Of a stretch of 41,061 nucleotides of DNA, positions 14,710 to 23,892 are shown one piece after another. Where the stretch lies: the NCBI GenBank assembly GCA_964432885.1, contig CAYSPG010000029.1, forward strand, positions 1-41,061. Reading direction: 5' to 3'. The position numbers were made by a program, and so were the translations under genes. Below the pieces are notes generated by a model. The model ran no database searches, was not told the origin of the DNA, and saw only the letters and a program-made list of their open reading frames with translations. This DNA comes from CAYSPG01 sp964432885 (GTDB taxonomy: Bacteria > Bacteroidota > Bacteroidia > AKYH767-A > OLB10). Numbering within the stretch: the stretch's first letter is position 1; every line of letters starts with the position of its first letter.

Positions 14710-17700
14710 ATGCGTAAACTAATATACATGCTTGCCTTGTTGCTTATTGCAAATTATGCAAACGCAACCATACGCACGCTCAATAACAACACGCCTTCAC
14801 CGGGGCAATATACCAATTGGGCAGCAGCACAGGCAGCCAGCACAGCAGGCGATACCATTTATGTAAGTGGCAACAACCTGGTGTCGTATGGTAATATTAC
14901 CGTTACCCAAAACAATTTAAAAATAATAGGTACGGGGTATTATCCATCAGGGCAAAATAGCAATGTTGCTTTTTTTAACAGCATCACCGTGCAGGTGCCC
15001 CTCACTACCATTGACGGTATAAGAGCCTCCACCATTACGTATGATTATGCATCTGCCACCGGCACACTTATTATACAACACTGCCAGGTAGGATTAATAG
15101 AGGTAGAAGATGTACCCTTCTCGCCCGAACTGCGATTAGATAAAAATGTAATTGGCGGCACATTAAACTATGCCATGCACATAAAGTTTGGCACAGGTTC
15201 ATCCAGTTACCTTTCAGGCGATTGGAACAACAACATTTTTATTGGCAATATACATTTTGATAACAATGGCCTCTCGGGCAATCTTATTGGCAATAATATT
15301 TTTAAACAAACCGGAAGCTTTTATGTAATTGAAGGTTCGTTTTCATTGGGCACATTTACTAGTAATATATTGGTAAACTACGGAGGTTTTAGTCTTGCTG
15401 TTACTACAGCTAATTGCTTAAACAACTGCATTTATGCTGTCAATCATCCTTCGTTTACAAACCTACCCAATGATGCATCAACCACCATAGTGGGCAATCC
15501 CATGTTTGTAAACATTTGCATTCCGTGCGGCAATACATTTGGTGGCGATTATCATTTACTGCCGGGTTCACCCTGCATAGGCACCGGTTTTTTTGGTACC
15601 GATATGGGAGTGTATGGTGGTGTGCAGGGCAATTATTTTGCACAGCGTGGCGAACCCTTTATTGCGCACGTAAAACAATTCAGCATTCCGGCATCGTCAG
15701 GTAATTATGGTGTGGCTATTAATGCAAGTATTGTTTCATGGATAAAAACCAATGGTGCAGCAGCTACCATTACCAAAGGCGAATACTTTTGGAATACCGA
15801 CCCCGGTGTTGGAAACGGAAATGCATTTACGGTTTCATCACCTGCCGATTCTGTAACCTTTACCACCAGCATACAAACCAACGGTGCGCGTCAGTTTAAC
15901 AACACCTTGTATATACGCACATGTAGTAACACAGGCAGGTGGTCGTTAACCGAAGCAGTGCCTTATTACATAAACCCTGCAATTATAGCTGCTGAATATT
16001 TTTATGATACCGACCCGGGCATTGGTAATGCAACAGCCATAAGTGCTTTTTCGCCTGATGATTCCATTAATATCAACAAAGCAATTGCTACCACAGGAGT
16101 AAGCGCAGGTTATCACACCTTTTATGTGCGTACCAAAGATGTAAGTGGCGTGTGGTCGTTAAGCGAAGGCAGGGTTATTTATGTGCAGCCACAAATTACA
16201 GATGCCGAATATTTTTGGGATACCGACCCGGGCATTGGTAACGCAGTCGGAACGTATGTGTTTGCTGCAACAGATTCTTTAAGCCTTTCTACTCCCATTT
16301 CAACCATTGGATTAAAAAAGGGATACCACACGTTATATGTTCGAACAAAAGACAATTTTAATAAATGGTCTTTGTCAGAAGGAAGAGTAATTTACATTAC
16401 CTCTCAAATTACTACCTGCGAATATTTTTGGGATACTGACCCGGGAATTGACAATGCCACCAAAACAAGTTCGTTCCTGCCAACAGACTCGCTCAACTTT
16501 AATCCTGTAATAACCACCAACGGTTTAAGCAAAGGGTATCATACACTATACACACGCACAAAAGACAGTGATGGAATATGGTCGTTAAGCGAACCGCGAA
16601 CTATTTACATAGAAACACAAGTTACCGCAGCCGAATACTTTTGGAACACCGACCCTGGCCAGGGCAACGGTACTGCTATGGGTAGTTTTGCTGCTGATGA
16701 TTCAGTAAACTTTAATGCAACAGTTTCTACTTCCGCTTTGCGCGATGGATATAACACACTTTACACGCGCACCAAAGATTTGCACGGCAACTGGGCATTA
16801 TCCGAACCTCGCAACATTTACATGAAACCACAAATACTGTGGGGCGAAACCTTTTGGGATACCGACCCGGGTTTTGCAAACGGTTTACCAATCATTACAG
16901 GTTTGCCCACCGATTCATTCGCAACTACAATGACGTATTCATCTACAGGCATGAGCCGCGGGTTGCACTTTTTGTATTGCCGTTTTCAAACCACGCAACA
17001 CGTTTGGGGGTTAACAGAAGCAGCGCACATATATGTTATTAAACCACTTGTGGCTGCCGAATATTATTATGATACCGACCCGGGACAAGGTAACGGAACA
17101 TCACTTACTGTAACACCCGGCACCACCATAAACTTTACAGGCAACATTACTTTGCCAAACCTGGCAGCTGGAGTACACAAAATTTATGTTCGTACAAAAG
17201 ATAGTGATGGCGTGTGGTCATTGCCCGATGAGCGCATCTTTACCATTTCACCTGTAGTTGCTTCAACAATTGTATCAGCAGAATTTTTTGTTGACAACGA
17301 CCCCGGAGTTGGAAACGGAACAGCAATAGCAACAGGAACACCTGCGGCAAGCATTAATGTTAGCCCTACTATAACACTTCCTTCATTAGCATTAGGCAGT
17401 CACAAAATTTACATCCGTACCAAAGACAATCGTGGCGTATGGTCCTTACAGGAAGGAAAAAGCTTTGTTGTTGCCAATGTTGCATCGCAAATTGTAGCAG
17501 GAGAAATTTATTTTGATAACGACCCCGGACAAGGAAACGGATTAGGATTTCCAATGGCTGTGCCTTCTGCAACTGTTAGTGGGCAAGTTGGAGTAACGGT
17601 GCCCAACCTTTCACCTGGTTTGCATCGTGCTTATCTAAGGACAAAAGATAACTTAGGCAACTGGTCGCATCCCGAAGGAAGAAGCATATACATAAACGCA

Positions 17701-20235
17701 ACACAAGCCAATGCCACACAAATTACCGCTGCCGAATATTTTGTGGATAATGACCCCGGCATAGGAAATGGAACTTCTATTGCAATTCCAACTCCTGCAT
17801 CAACAGTAAATGTATGCTCTACACTTACTCTGCCAACATTTGCTGCAGGTACACACAAATTATTTATCCGCACCAAAGACAATAATAACGTATGGTCGTT
17901 ACAGGAGCCAAGGACATTTACAGGCATTGCAACAACTAACGTAACCATATCACCGGGTCCGGTTGCCGCAATTTGTGGAGGAGGAAATGTAACGCTTACA
18001 GCTAACACCACAGGCGGATTTAATACCTACCAATGGTACAATGGCTGCACACTTATTACCGGAGCCACCAACGCAACATATACAACCAACACCACAGGAA
18101 CTTACATGGTATTAGTAACAAATGGTGCCAATTCACAAACAGCCTTTGTGCAAGTGGTGGTTTCGCCAAGCCCAACGGTTTATAATGTTAGCGGTGGTGG
18201 AAGTTATTGTTCTGTACCGGGCACAGGAGTTACAATTACAGTAAGCGGAAGTGAGTTAAACACCAACTACCAGTTAATACTAAACGGCACAACCAACGTA
18301 ACCTCCCTTGCCGGAACAGGCAATGTCATTTCATTTAACAACATTACTGTAGCAGGAAATTACACAGTAGTTGCAACCAATTCAGCATCCTGTACCAGCA
18401 TGATGAATTTAAGTGCATCGGTATCTGTAATTGCTGCCACCAAATGGTACCGCGATTTGGATAATGACGGATATGGAAACCTTGCACAAACAACTTTTGA
18501 TTGTGCACAACCTTCAGGCTACATTGCTGACAGTAGTGATTGTAACGATAATGATGCATCCATCCATCCCGGTGCTAATGAAATTTGTGGCAACGCTATT
18601 GATGAAAACTGCGATGGCATTATCGAAACAGCAGCTCCTGCACAGCCATCTGTGATAAGCGGTGCACCATTAGATGTGTGCCCTCCGGCAAATGGAATTA
18701 CACTATCAGTAATAAACGACCCGCAGGCAACAAGTTACACATGGTATGCCGGCCCCGGAACATTGGGAGTAACCTTTAACCCTGCCTCAACAACAAACGT
18801 GCAGGTAATAGACCTTGCAACAACAACAAACTCCACCTATGGCATCCGCGTAACGGCAAGTAACTCATGTGGAACTTCGGCTTACCGGTCTGTGTCAATC
18901 CGCAGAGCTGTTTCCACACCTGCTTCTGTTACCGGGCCATCGGTTGTTTGTGCAAATGGTACGTATGCATTTTCCACTGCTGCTGTTACAGGTGCTACAA
19001 GTTATTTGTGGTCGGCACCCGCAGGCAGTTTAATCAATGGTAATCCAACGCCTTATTCAACACCATTCAATTCAGTTAACATAACGCTGCCTGCCGGTTT
19101 CAGCAGTGGAGCCATTGGAGTTGCAGCACAGGTAGCCTGTTTCACCAGCACAGTTAAAACACTTAGTGTATCATCGGCTACAGTTGCTATTGGTCAAATA
19201 ACAGGAAGTGTTACTGTTTGTCCTGGAGTAGCTTACAACTATTCGGTTCCATCTGCACAAGGAGTTGCTTCATACGCATGGACATTGCCGGCAGGTGCTA
19301 CCGGCACGTCATCCACCAACAGCATTACCATTATATATGGTGGCACAGTTTCATCATCTAATATATGTGTAACTGCTACCAGCGTGTGCGGAAATGTTGC
19401 CGCTCCGCGATGTACAACAGTAGCACCCGGCTTGCCTGCACGCCCTGCCAGTGTTACAGGTCCATCAAATGGTGTGTGCAGTCAAACGGTAGGCTATACA
19501 TGCCCTCCGCAAAACGCAGTTACCTATTCATGGGCGGGCCCTCCCGGCTCTGTCATTAATAGTGGACAAGGTACTAATGGTATCAATATTACCTTTCCTG
19601 CATTTAGTGATGTGCCTGCAAAAACAGTTTGTGTTACTGCAACCAATTCTTGCGGCAGTTCGCAACCACGCTGCTTAACGGTTCGGGGGGCGCCTAATAC
19701 TCCTGCAAACATTACAGCATCGCCCGGCACATGGTGTGCCAACACAATGGGAATTCAATTTGATGCAGTACTTACAGGAGTAACAGGAAATTACTCCCTT
19801 AACTGGACGTATCCACCTTCACCTGTTTCTACCTATGTACTTGGAGGTGGTAACTCAGGCAGTTTACTGCTCGACTGGGGAAGTGGTAATGGGGTAGTGT
19901 CAGTAACAGCGGCAAATGCATGTGGAAACGGCACACGAAATGTTACCTTCGGCAATAGCTGCCGTGAGGATGAAACGTTAACAGAATATGCAATAACAGT
20001 TTATCCTAATCCATCGCACGGAAATATTAATATCGAACTTACTTCAACAGAAATTGACAGAGCCTTTATAAGCGTTGTTGATGGACAAGGAAGATTGGTA
20101 TTTGTTGACAATAATGAATTAAACTCTGGTAGTAATAAAATAGAACTTGATTTAAACCATTTGGCAAAAGGACTTTATACAATTTCAGTAAAAACAAAAG
20201 CAGGCATTAAAAAAGTTAAACTGGTAATGAGTTAG
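14710..20235 (+). CDS. Giant modular T9SS-secreted surface protein, paralog 3
   Basis: The product has about 1,841 aa. Order: signal peptide (1 to about 20); beta-helix-like domain homologous to paralogs 1 and 2 (about 21-340); ten tandem modules of 71-76 aa (about 357-1075), each with an EYFWDTDPGxGN start and a YVRTKDxxGxWSL end; an Ig-like domain (TYQWYNGCTLITGATN); a MopE-like motif (about 1245-1300: DLDNDGYGN, DCNDNDASIHPGA, CGNAIDENCDG); several PKD/Ig-like domains with paired Cys; and a T9SS type A sorting domain (about 1759-1841: YPNPSHGNINIEL to KKVKLVMS). The sorting domain predicts export by the type IX system and surface anchoring or release. I chose the ATG at 14710 because it opens the signal peptide. 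It may be an adhesin or structural protein; no catalytic motif is visible. Confidence 0.92.
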   Translation: MRKLIYMLALLLIANYANATIRTLNNNTPSPGQYTNWAAAQAASTAGDTIYVSGNNLVSYGNITVTQNNLKIIGTGYYPSGQNSNVAFFNSITVQVPLTTIDGIRASTITYDYASATGTLIIQHCQVGLIEVEDVPFSPELRLDKNVIGGTLNYAMHIKFGTGSSSYLSGDWNNNIFIGNIHFDNNGLSGNLIGNNIFKQTGSFYVIEGSFSLGTFTSNILVNYGGFSLAVTTANCLNNCIYAVNHPSFTNLPNDASTTIVGNPMFVNICIPCGNTFGGDYHLLPGSPCIGTGFFGTDMGVYGGVQGNYFAQRGEPFIAHVKQFSIPASSGNYGVAINASIVSWIKTNGAAATITKGEYFWNTDPGVGNGNAFTVSSPADSVTFTTSIQTNGARQFNNTLYIRTCSNTGRWSLTEAVPYYINPAIIAAEYFYDTDPGIGNATAISAFSPDDSININKAIATTGVSAGYHTFYVRTKDVSGVWSLSEGRVIYVQPQITDAEYFWDTDPGIGNAVGTYVFAATDSLSLSTPISTIGLKKGYHTLYVRTKDNFNKWSLSEGRVIYITSQITTCEYFWDTDPGIDNATKTSSFLPTDSLNFNPVITTNGLSKGYHTLYTRTKDSDGIWSLSEPRTIYIETQVTAAEYFWNTDPGQGNGTAMGSFAADDSVNFNATVSTSALRDGYNTLYTRTKDLHGNWALSEPRNIYMKPQILWGETFWDTDPGFANGLPIITGLPTDSFATTMTYSSTGMSRGLHFLYCRFQTTQHVWGLTEAAHIYVIKPLVAAEYYYDTDPGQGNGTSLTVTPGTTINFTGNITLPNLAAGVHKIYVRTKDSDGVWSLPDERIFTISPVVASTIVSAEFFVDNDPGVGNGTAIATGTPAASINVSPTITLPSLALGSHKIYIRTKDNRGVWSLQEGKSFVVANVASQIVAGEIYFDNDPGQGNGLGFPMAVPSATVSGQVGVTVPNLSPGLHRAYLRTKDNLGNWSHPEGRSIYINATQANATQITAAEYFVDNDPGIGNGTSIAIPTPASTVNVCSTLTLPTFAAGTHKLFIRTKDNNNVWSLQEPRTFTGIATTNVTISPGPVAAICGGGNVTLTANTTGGFNTYQWYNGCTLITGATNATYTTNTTGTYMVLVTNGANSQTAFVQVVVSPSPTVYNVSGGGSYCSVPGTGVTITVSGSELNTNYQLILNGTTNVTSLAGTGNVISFNNITVAGNYTVVATNSASCTSMMNLSASVSVIAATKWYRDLDNDGYGNLAQTTFDCAQPSGYIADSSDCNDNDASIHPGANEICGNAIDENCDGIIETAAPAQPSVISGAPLDVCPPANGITLSVINDPQATSYTWYAGPGTLGVTFNPASTTNVQVIDLATTTNSTYGIRVTASNSCGTSAYRSVSIRRAVSTPASVTGPSVVCANGTYAFSTAAVTGATSYLWSAPAGSLINGNPTPYSTPFNSVNITLPAGFSSGAIGVAAQVACFTSTVKTLSVSSATVAIGQITGSVTVCPGVAYNYSVPSAQGVASYAWTLPAGATGTSSTNSITIIYGGTVSSSNICVTATSVCGNVAAPRCTTVAPGLPARPASVTGPSNGVCSQTVGYTCPPQNAVTYSWAGPPGSVINSGQGTNGINITFPAFSDVPAKTVCVTATNSCGSSQPRCLTVRGAPNTPANITASPGTWCANTMGIQFDAVLTGVTGNYSLNWTYPPSPVSTYVLGGGNSGSLLLDWGSGNGVVSVTAANACGNGTRNVTFGNSCREDETLTEYAITVYPNPSHGNINIELTSTEIDRAFISVVDGQGRLVFVDNNELNSGSNKIELDLNHLAKGLYTISVKTKAGIKKVKLVMS
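15778..17925 (+). repeat. Ten tandem EYFWDTDPG modules inside the giant protein
   Basis: Each module is about 213-228 bp and has three landmarks: (A/G)E(Y/F)(F/Y)xDxDPGxGN, a central variable beta stretch, and (K/H)xLYxRTKDxxGxWSLxE. Modules 2-5 keep DTDPG or NTDPG; modules 8-10 have DNDPG; module 6 is the most divergent (ETFWDTDPGFANG). At DNA level some stretches recur almost unchanged, such as gataccgacccgggcattgg near 16006 and 16218. Confidence 0.88.
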
Positions 20236-20257
20236 TGTTTGGTTTAGATTAAATCAG

Positions 20258-20318
20258 AAACTGCCTCCATCCATACCATTATTTATTCATATAAATAGGG
20301 TAGAGATGGGGGTGGTTT
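20258..20318 (+). terminator. Possible terminator hairpin after the giant gene
   Basis: An imperfect long hairpin (ctgcctccatcc paired with gatgggggtgg, inner arms atttatt/aataaat) is followed by ttttattt. It begins about 23 bases after the stop. The stem has mismatches, so this is tentative. Confidence 0.35.
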
Positions 20319-20370
20319 TATTTAATGGAGATTTGCTGTTGCTAAAAAATAGTACCAGAAATGATATTTA

Positions 20371-20403
20371 AAAACAAAAAGCTCCTGATTAATCAGAAGC
20401 TTT
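20371..20403 (-). terminator. Rho-independent terminator of the tRNA genes
   Basis: On the minus strand the stem aaagctTctgatt/aatcagGagcttt (one mismatch) is followed by tttttgttttt, directly downstream of the tRNA-Leu 3-prime end. It would end a transcript carrying both tRNAs and possibly mutS. Confidence 0.65.
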
Positions 20404-20405
20404 AG

Positions 20406-20491
20406 TACCCGGGGCGGGAATCGAACCCGCACGGACGTTTAGGTCCACAGGATTTTAAGTCCTGCGTGTCTACCAATTCCACCACCTGGGC
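20406..20491 (-). tRNA. tRNA-Leu (anticodon UAA)
   Basis: The 86-nt cloverleaf starts GCCCAGGTGGTGGAATTGG. The anticodon stem-loop CAGGACTTAAAATCCTG gives anticodon TAA. A variable arm typical of class II tRNA (TGGACCTAAACGTCC) and a T arm GCGGGTTCGATTCCCGC follow. CCA is not encoded. The acceptor stem has a G-U pair and one A-C mismatch. It lies 79 bases after tRNA-Gly on the same strand. Confidence 0.95.
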
Positions 20492-20498
20492 AAAATAA

Positions 20499-20562
20499 AT
20501 TGGTCATTACTAATTAGTCATTAAATAAAACATCTGAAATTGACTAATTACCAATGACCAAT
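20499..20562. repeat. Inverted repeat between the two tRNA genes
   Basis: The 22-bp arms at 20499-20520 and 20541-20562 (attggtcattactaattagt...) match except at two positions and enclose a 20-base loop. There is no T-run, so it is likely a dispersed ggtcatt/agtcatt repeat or a processing hairpin. Confidence 0.6.
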
Positions 20563-20570
20563 TTAACTTG

Positions 20571-20643
20571 AGCGAAAGACGGGGTTCGAACCCGCGACCT
20601 CGACCTTGGCAAGGTCGCGCTCTACCAACTGAGCTACTTTCGC
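20571..20643 (-). tRNA. tRNA-Gly (anticodon GCC)
   Basis: The 73-nt cloverleaf has acceptor GCGAAAG pairing with CTTTCGC, D arm AGCTCAGTTGGTAGAGC, anticodon stem-loop CGACCTTGCCAAGGTCG (anticodon GCC) and T arm GCGGGTTCGAACCCCGT. CCA is not encoded. It starts 44 bases after the mutS stop on the same strand. Confidence 0.96.
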
Positions 20644-20687
20644 GTTAACGGACGGCAAATGTATAAACTTTTTGAAAACCTAAAAAT

Positions 20688-23303
20688 CTATTTTCCCATT
20701 AATTTTTTTATCTCGTTAAGTTTAAATAATGCCTCCACAGGAGTTAGCGTGTTTATATCAATATTTAAAAGCTGCTCTCTTATTTGCTCCAAAACAGGGT
20801 CATCTAATTGGAAGAAACTTAGCTGCATGGCATCTTTTTCGGAATTGTGTGTAGCGTTTTTTACAAGCTCAGTATTGCTGTGAGCTTTTTCCAATAGCGC
20901 CAGCATTTTATTTGATTTCTCAATTACTTTAAAGGGCATTCCGGCCATTTTAGCCACATGAATACCAAAGCTATGTTCGCTGCCACCGGCAACAAGCTTG
21001 CGCAGAAACAATATTTTATTGCCTGACTCTTTAATAGCAACATTGTAATTTTTTATTCTTGGATAAGAATTTGCCATTTCATTTAGCTCGTGATAATGCG
21101 TAGCAAACAATGTTTTGGCTTTGCAGGATGGGTGTTCGTGAATAAAATCGGCAATAGCCCATGCAATGGAAATACCATCGTAGGTACTTGTTCCTCGTCC
21201 AATCTCATCTAATAAAATTAAACTGCGCTCAGAGATATTATTTAAGATGCTTGCTGTTTCATTCATTTCTACCATAAAGGTTGATTCGCCTGAAGAAATA
21301 TTATCTGAGGCGCCAACACGAGTAAAAATTTTATCCACCAATCCAATCTCAGCACTTTTTGCCGGAACAAAACTTCCTATCTGTGCAAGCAAAACAATTA
21401 ATGCCGTTTGCCTGAGCAATGCCGATTTGCCCGACATGTTTGGCCCGGTAATAATTATTATTTGTTGCGATTTGTTATCTAAAAAAATATCGTTTGCAAT
21501 GTACTCTTCTCCAAGAGGCATTTCTTTTTCAAGTACCGGATGGCGGCCGTCTTTAATGGATAGCGAAAGAGAATTGGTAAGCTGAGGACGAACATAATTA
21601 TTTTTTACAGCCGTGTGAGCAAACGAAAGCAGGCAGTCGGTTTTTGCAAGCACTGATGCGTTTAACTGAATGGGTTTTATATACGCTGCAGCATCGTTTA
21701 ACAGGTCGGCATATATTTTTTGCTCAAGGGCAGCAATTTTTTCTTCGGCACCCAATATTTTTTCTTCGTATTCTTTTAGTTCAGGCGTAATGTACCGTTC
21801 GGCATTGGTAAGTGTTTGCTTGCGATGCCAGTCGGTAGGCACTTTACTTTTATGAGCATTGGTAACTTCAATGTAATATCCAAACACATTGTTGAATGCA
21901 ATTTTAAGAGAAGTAATCCCTGTGCGTTCACTTTCGCGCTGCTGCACTTTTAGCAAATAATCTTTTCCTGAAAATGCAATTGCACGCAAGTCATCCAACT
22001 CTTTACTTACATTGTTTGCAATGTATCCTCCCTTTGCTGTATTGGCCGGTGCATCATCAATAATTGTTTTCGAAATTTTGTCAAGCAATATGTTGCACGG
22101 ATTTAATTGTCCGGCAAAAATTTTAAGCGAATTATTTTCTGTTGAAGAAAAAAGAGTTTTGATGGGTTGAATTTGTTCAAGCGCACGTTTCAATTGCCTT
22201 AATTCTCTTGGGCTAATTTTTTTAATCGAAATTTTTGAAAGCACACGCTCAAGGTCGCCAATTTGTTTTAGGTGATGCGCAACAGCATTGCTAAGTGTTT
22301 CATTCATCACAAAATCGGCAACGGCAGCGTACCTTTCTTCAATAGGTTTTTGGTCTTTAAGCGGAAGCAAAATCCACCGCTTTAATAAGCGCGAACCCAT
22401 TGGTGTGGTGGTGCTGTCAATTACATCCAACAGTGTTTTTGCTTTTTCGTGGGGTGAGTTTACAAGCTCAAGATTTCTGATTGTAAACTTATCCAGCCAC
22501 ACAAACCTTTCTTCTTCGATACGCGAAACAGATGTTATATGGCTTAACGTTTCCTGCTGCATTTGCGACAGGTAATGAATGGCAGCACCGGCAGCTATAA
22601 TTACTTCGGGCATTTGGTCAATGCCAAAACCTTTTAACGAACTGGTTTCAAAATGTTTTAATAAAACATCGTTTGCATAATCGTATTGAAAAACCCACTC
22701 TTCCAGCGGATACGAATAATATCTGTCGGTAAACTTTGCGTTAAAGTCTTTTAAAAATCTTTTTTGAAAAACAACTTCGGTGGGTTTAAAATTTTGCAAC
22801 AATTTTTCCACGTATTCATCATTACCACTTGCCACGCAAAACTCACCTGTGGATGCATCAATAAATGCAACTCCTGCTTTATTATCAGTAAAATGAATTA
22901 CACACAAAAAATTATTGGATTTATGTTCTAATATTTTTTCGCTGAAAGCTACACCCGGTGTTACCAGTTCGGTTACTCCACGTTTTACAATTGTTTTGGT
23001 TGTTTTGGGGTCTTCAAGCTGGTCGCAAATGGCAACACGCTGCCCGGCTCTTACAAGCTTTGGCAAATACGTATCGAGTGCGTGATAAGGAAATCCGGCC
23101 AGTTCCATTTCGCTGGCAGCACCGTTGGCACGCTTGGTTAAAACAATGCCAAGAATTTTAGAGGTGGTAATGGCATCGGTGCTAAAGGTTTCGTAAAAAT
23201 CGCCCACGCGAAAAAGCAACAACGCATCAGGATACTTTACCTTAATGGCATTGTACTGCTTCATCAACGGAGTTTCGGTAATATTTTTTTCTTTTGTCTT
23301 CAA
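20688..23303 (-). CDS. mutS: DNA mismatch repair protein MutS
   Basis: The 871-aa protein is full length for MutS1. It has the mismatch-binding Phe-x-Glu (F36-Y-E38 in GDFYETF), connector, lever and clamp domains, then the ABC-type ATPase with Walker A (ITGPNMSGKSALLRQ, about 617-632) and Walker B (LILLDEIGRGTS, about 691-702). A C-terminal helix-turn-helix dimer region ends the protein. It recognises mismatches and recruits MutL. The start is a TTG (23301-23303): the residues after it (KTKEKNITETPLMKQYN) match the usual MutS beginning, and the next Met (residue 14) is inside the conserved part. It is divergent from the methyltransferase gene with only 11 bases between start codons. Confidence 0.97.
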   Translation of the reverse strand: MKTKEKNITETPLMKQYNAIKVKYPDALLLFRVGDFYETFSTDAITTSKILGIVLTKRANGAASEMELAGFPYHALDTYLPKLVRAGQRVAICDQLEDPKTTKTIVKRGVTELVTPGVAFSEKILEHKSNNFLCVIHFTDNKAGVAFIDASTGEFCVASGNDEYVEKLLQNFKPTEVVFQKRFLKDFNAKFTDRYYSYPLEEWVFQYDYANDVLLKHFETSSLKGFGIDQMPEVIIAAGAAIHYLSQMQQETLSHITSVSRIEEERFVWLDKFTIRNLELVNSPHEKAKTLLDVIDSTTTPMGSRLLKRWILLPLKDQKPIEERYAAVADFVMNETLSNAVAHHLKQIGDLERVLSKISIKKISPRELRQLKRALEQIQPIKTLFSSTENNSLKIFAGQLNPCNILLDKISKTIIDDAPANTAKGGYIANNVSKELDDLRAIAFSGKDYLLKVQQRESERTGITSLKIAFNNVFGYYIEVTNAHKSKVPTDWHRKQTLTNAERYITPELKEYEEKILGAEEKIAALEQKIYADLLNDAAAYIKPIQLNASVLAKTDCLLSFAHTAVKNNYVRPQLTNSLSLSIKDGRHPVLEKEMPLGEEYIANDIFLDNKSQQIIIITGPNMSGKSALLRQTALIVLLAQIGSFVPAKSAEIGLVDKIFTRVGASDNISSGESTFMVEMNETASILNNISERSLILLDEIGRGTSTYDGISIAWAIADFIHEHPSCKAKTLFATHYHELNEMANSYPRIKNYNVAIKESGNKILFLRKLVAGGSEHSFGIHVAKMAGMPFKVIEKSNKMLALLEKAHSNTELVKNATHNSEKDAMQLSFFQLDDPVLEQIREQLLNIDINTLTPVEALFKLNEIKKLMGK

Positions 23304-23314
23304 AATAAAATCAG

Positions 23315-23842
23315 ATGCAAAAGTTGAAGTTAGATGAGCTTAACCGTAAAACAACAGAAGAATTTAAGACAGCAAAAAAAATTCCGTTGGTATTAATTTT
23401 AGAAAACATCCGTAGTGCTATTAATGTGGGTTCGGTTTTTCGTTCGGCTGATGCGTTTTTGGTTGAGAAAATTATTTTGTGTGGAATTACCGCTCAACCT
23501 CCACACAAAGATATTTTAAAAAGTGCATTGGGCGCTACAGAAACTGTTGTTTGGGAATATTATTTATCAGCAGCCGATGCAATTAATAAATTAAAGCAGG
23601 AAAATTATTTGATTTGCGCTATTGAACAAACCAACAAAAGCATAATGCTGAATAATTTTTTTCCTTCAGATAGAAAAGTGGCCATAGTTTTTGGCAATGA
23701 GGTAGAAGGAATAAGCAACAATACATTACAAATGGTTGACGGCAGCATTGAAATTGCACAGCATGGAACAAAACACTCGTTAAACATTTCGGTATGTGCC
23801 GGAATTGTAATGTACGATTTGTACAGCAAAATGGCCAAATAA
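23315..23842 (+). CDS. TrmH/SpoU-family RNA 2-prime-O-methyltransferase
   Basis: The 175-aa SPOUT protein has the three family motifs: motif 1 around ENIRSAINVGSVFRSAD, motif 2 KVAIVFGNEVEGIS and motif 3 IEIAQHGTKHSLNISVCAG. These form the knotted SAM-binding site of enzymes that methylate ribose in tRNA or rRNA. There is no N-terminal substrate-binding domain, so it is the minimal form, closer to TrmH/TrmL than to RlmB; the exact target cannot be read from sequence. It is followed by a strong terminator and convergent with the OmpA-family gene. Confidence 0.88.
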   Translation: MQKLKLDELNRKTTEEFKTAKKIPLVLILENIRSAINVGSVFRSADAFLVEKIILCGITAQPPHKDILKSALGATETVVWEYYLSAADAINKLKQENYLICAIEQTNKSIMLNNFFPSDRKVAIVFGNEVEGISNNTLQMVDGSIEIAQHGTKHSLNISVCAGIVMYDLYSKMAK

Positions 23843-23844
23843 AA

Positions 23845-23870
23845 AACCCCCGCATTTTATTGCGAGGGTT
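23845..23870. terminator. Bidirectional terminator between convergent genes
   Basis: The stem aaccc(c)cgca/tgcg(a)gggtt with loop ttttat lies two bases after the methyltransferase stop and 22 bases before the OmpA-family stop. A-rich sequence precedes it and T-rich sequence follows, so it can work in both directions. Confidence 0.7.
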
Positions 23871-23892
23871 TGCTCATAATATTGTTTAATAA

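Noticed and set aside
20406..20643. tRNA-associated integration site of a genomic island
   Set aside because: No integrase gene and no duplicated tRNA end were seen; the neighbours are housekeeping genes.
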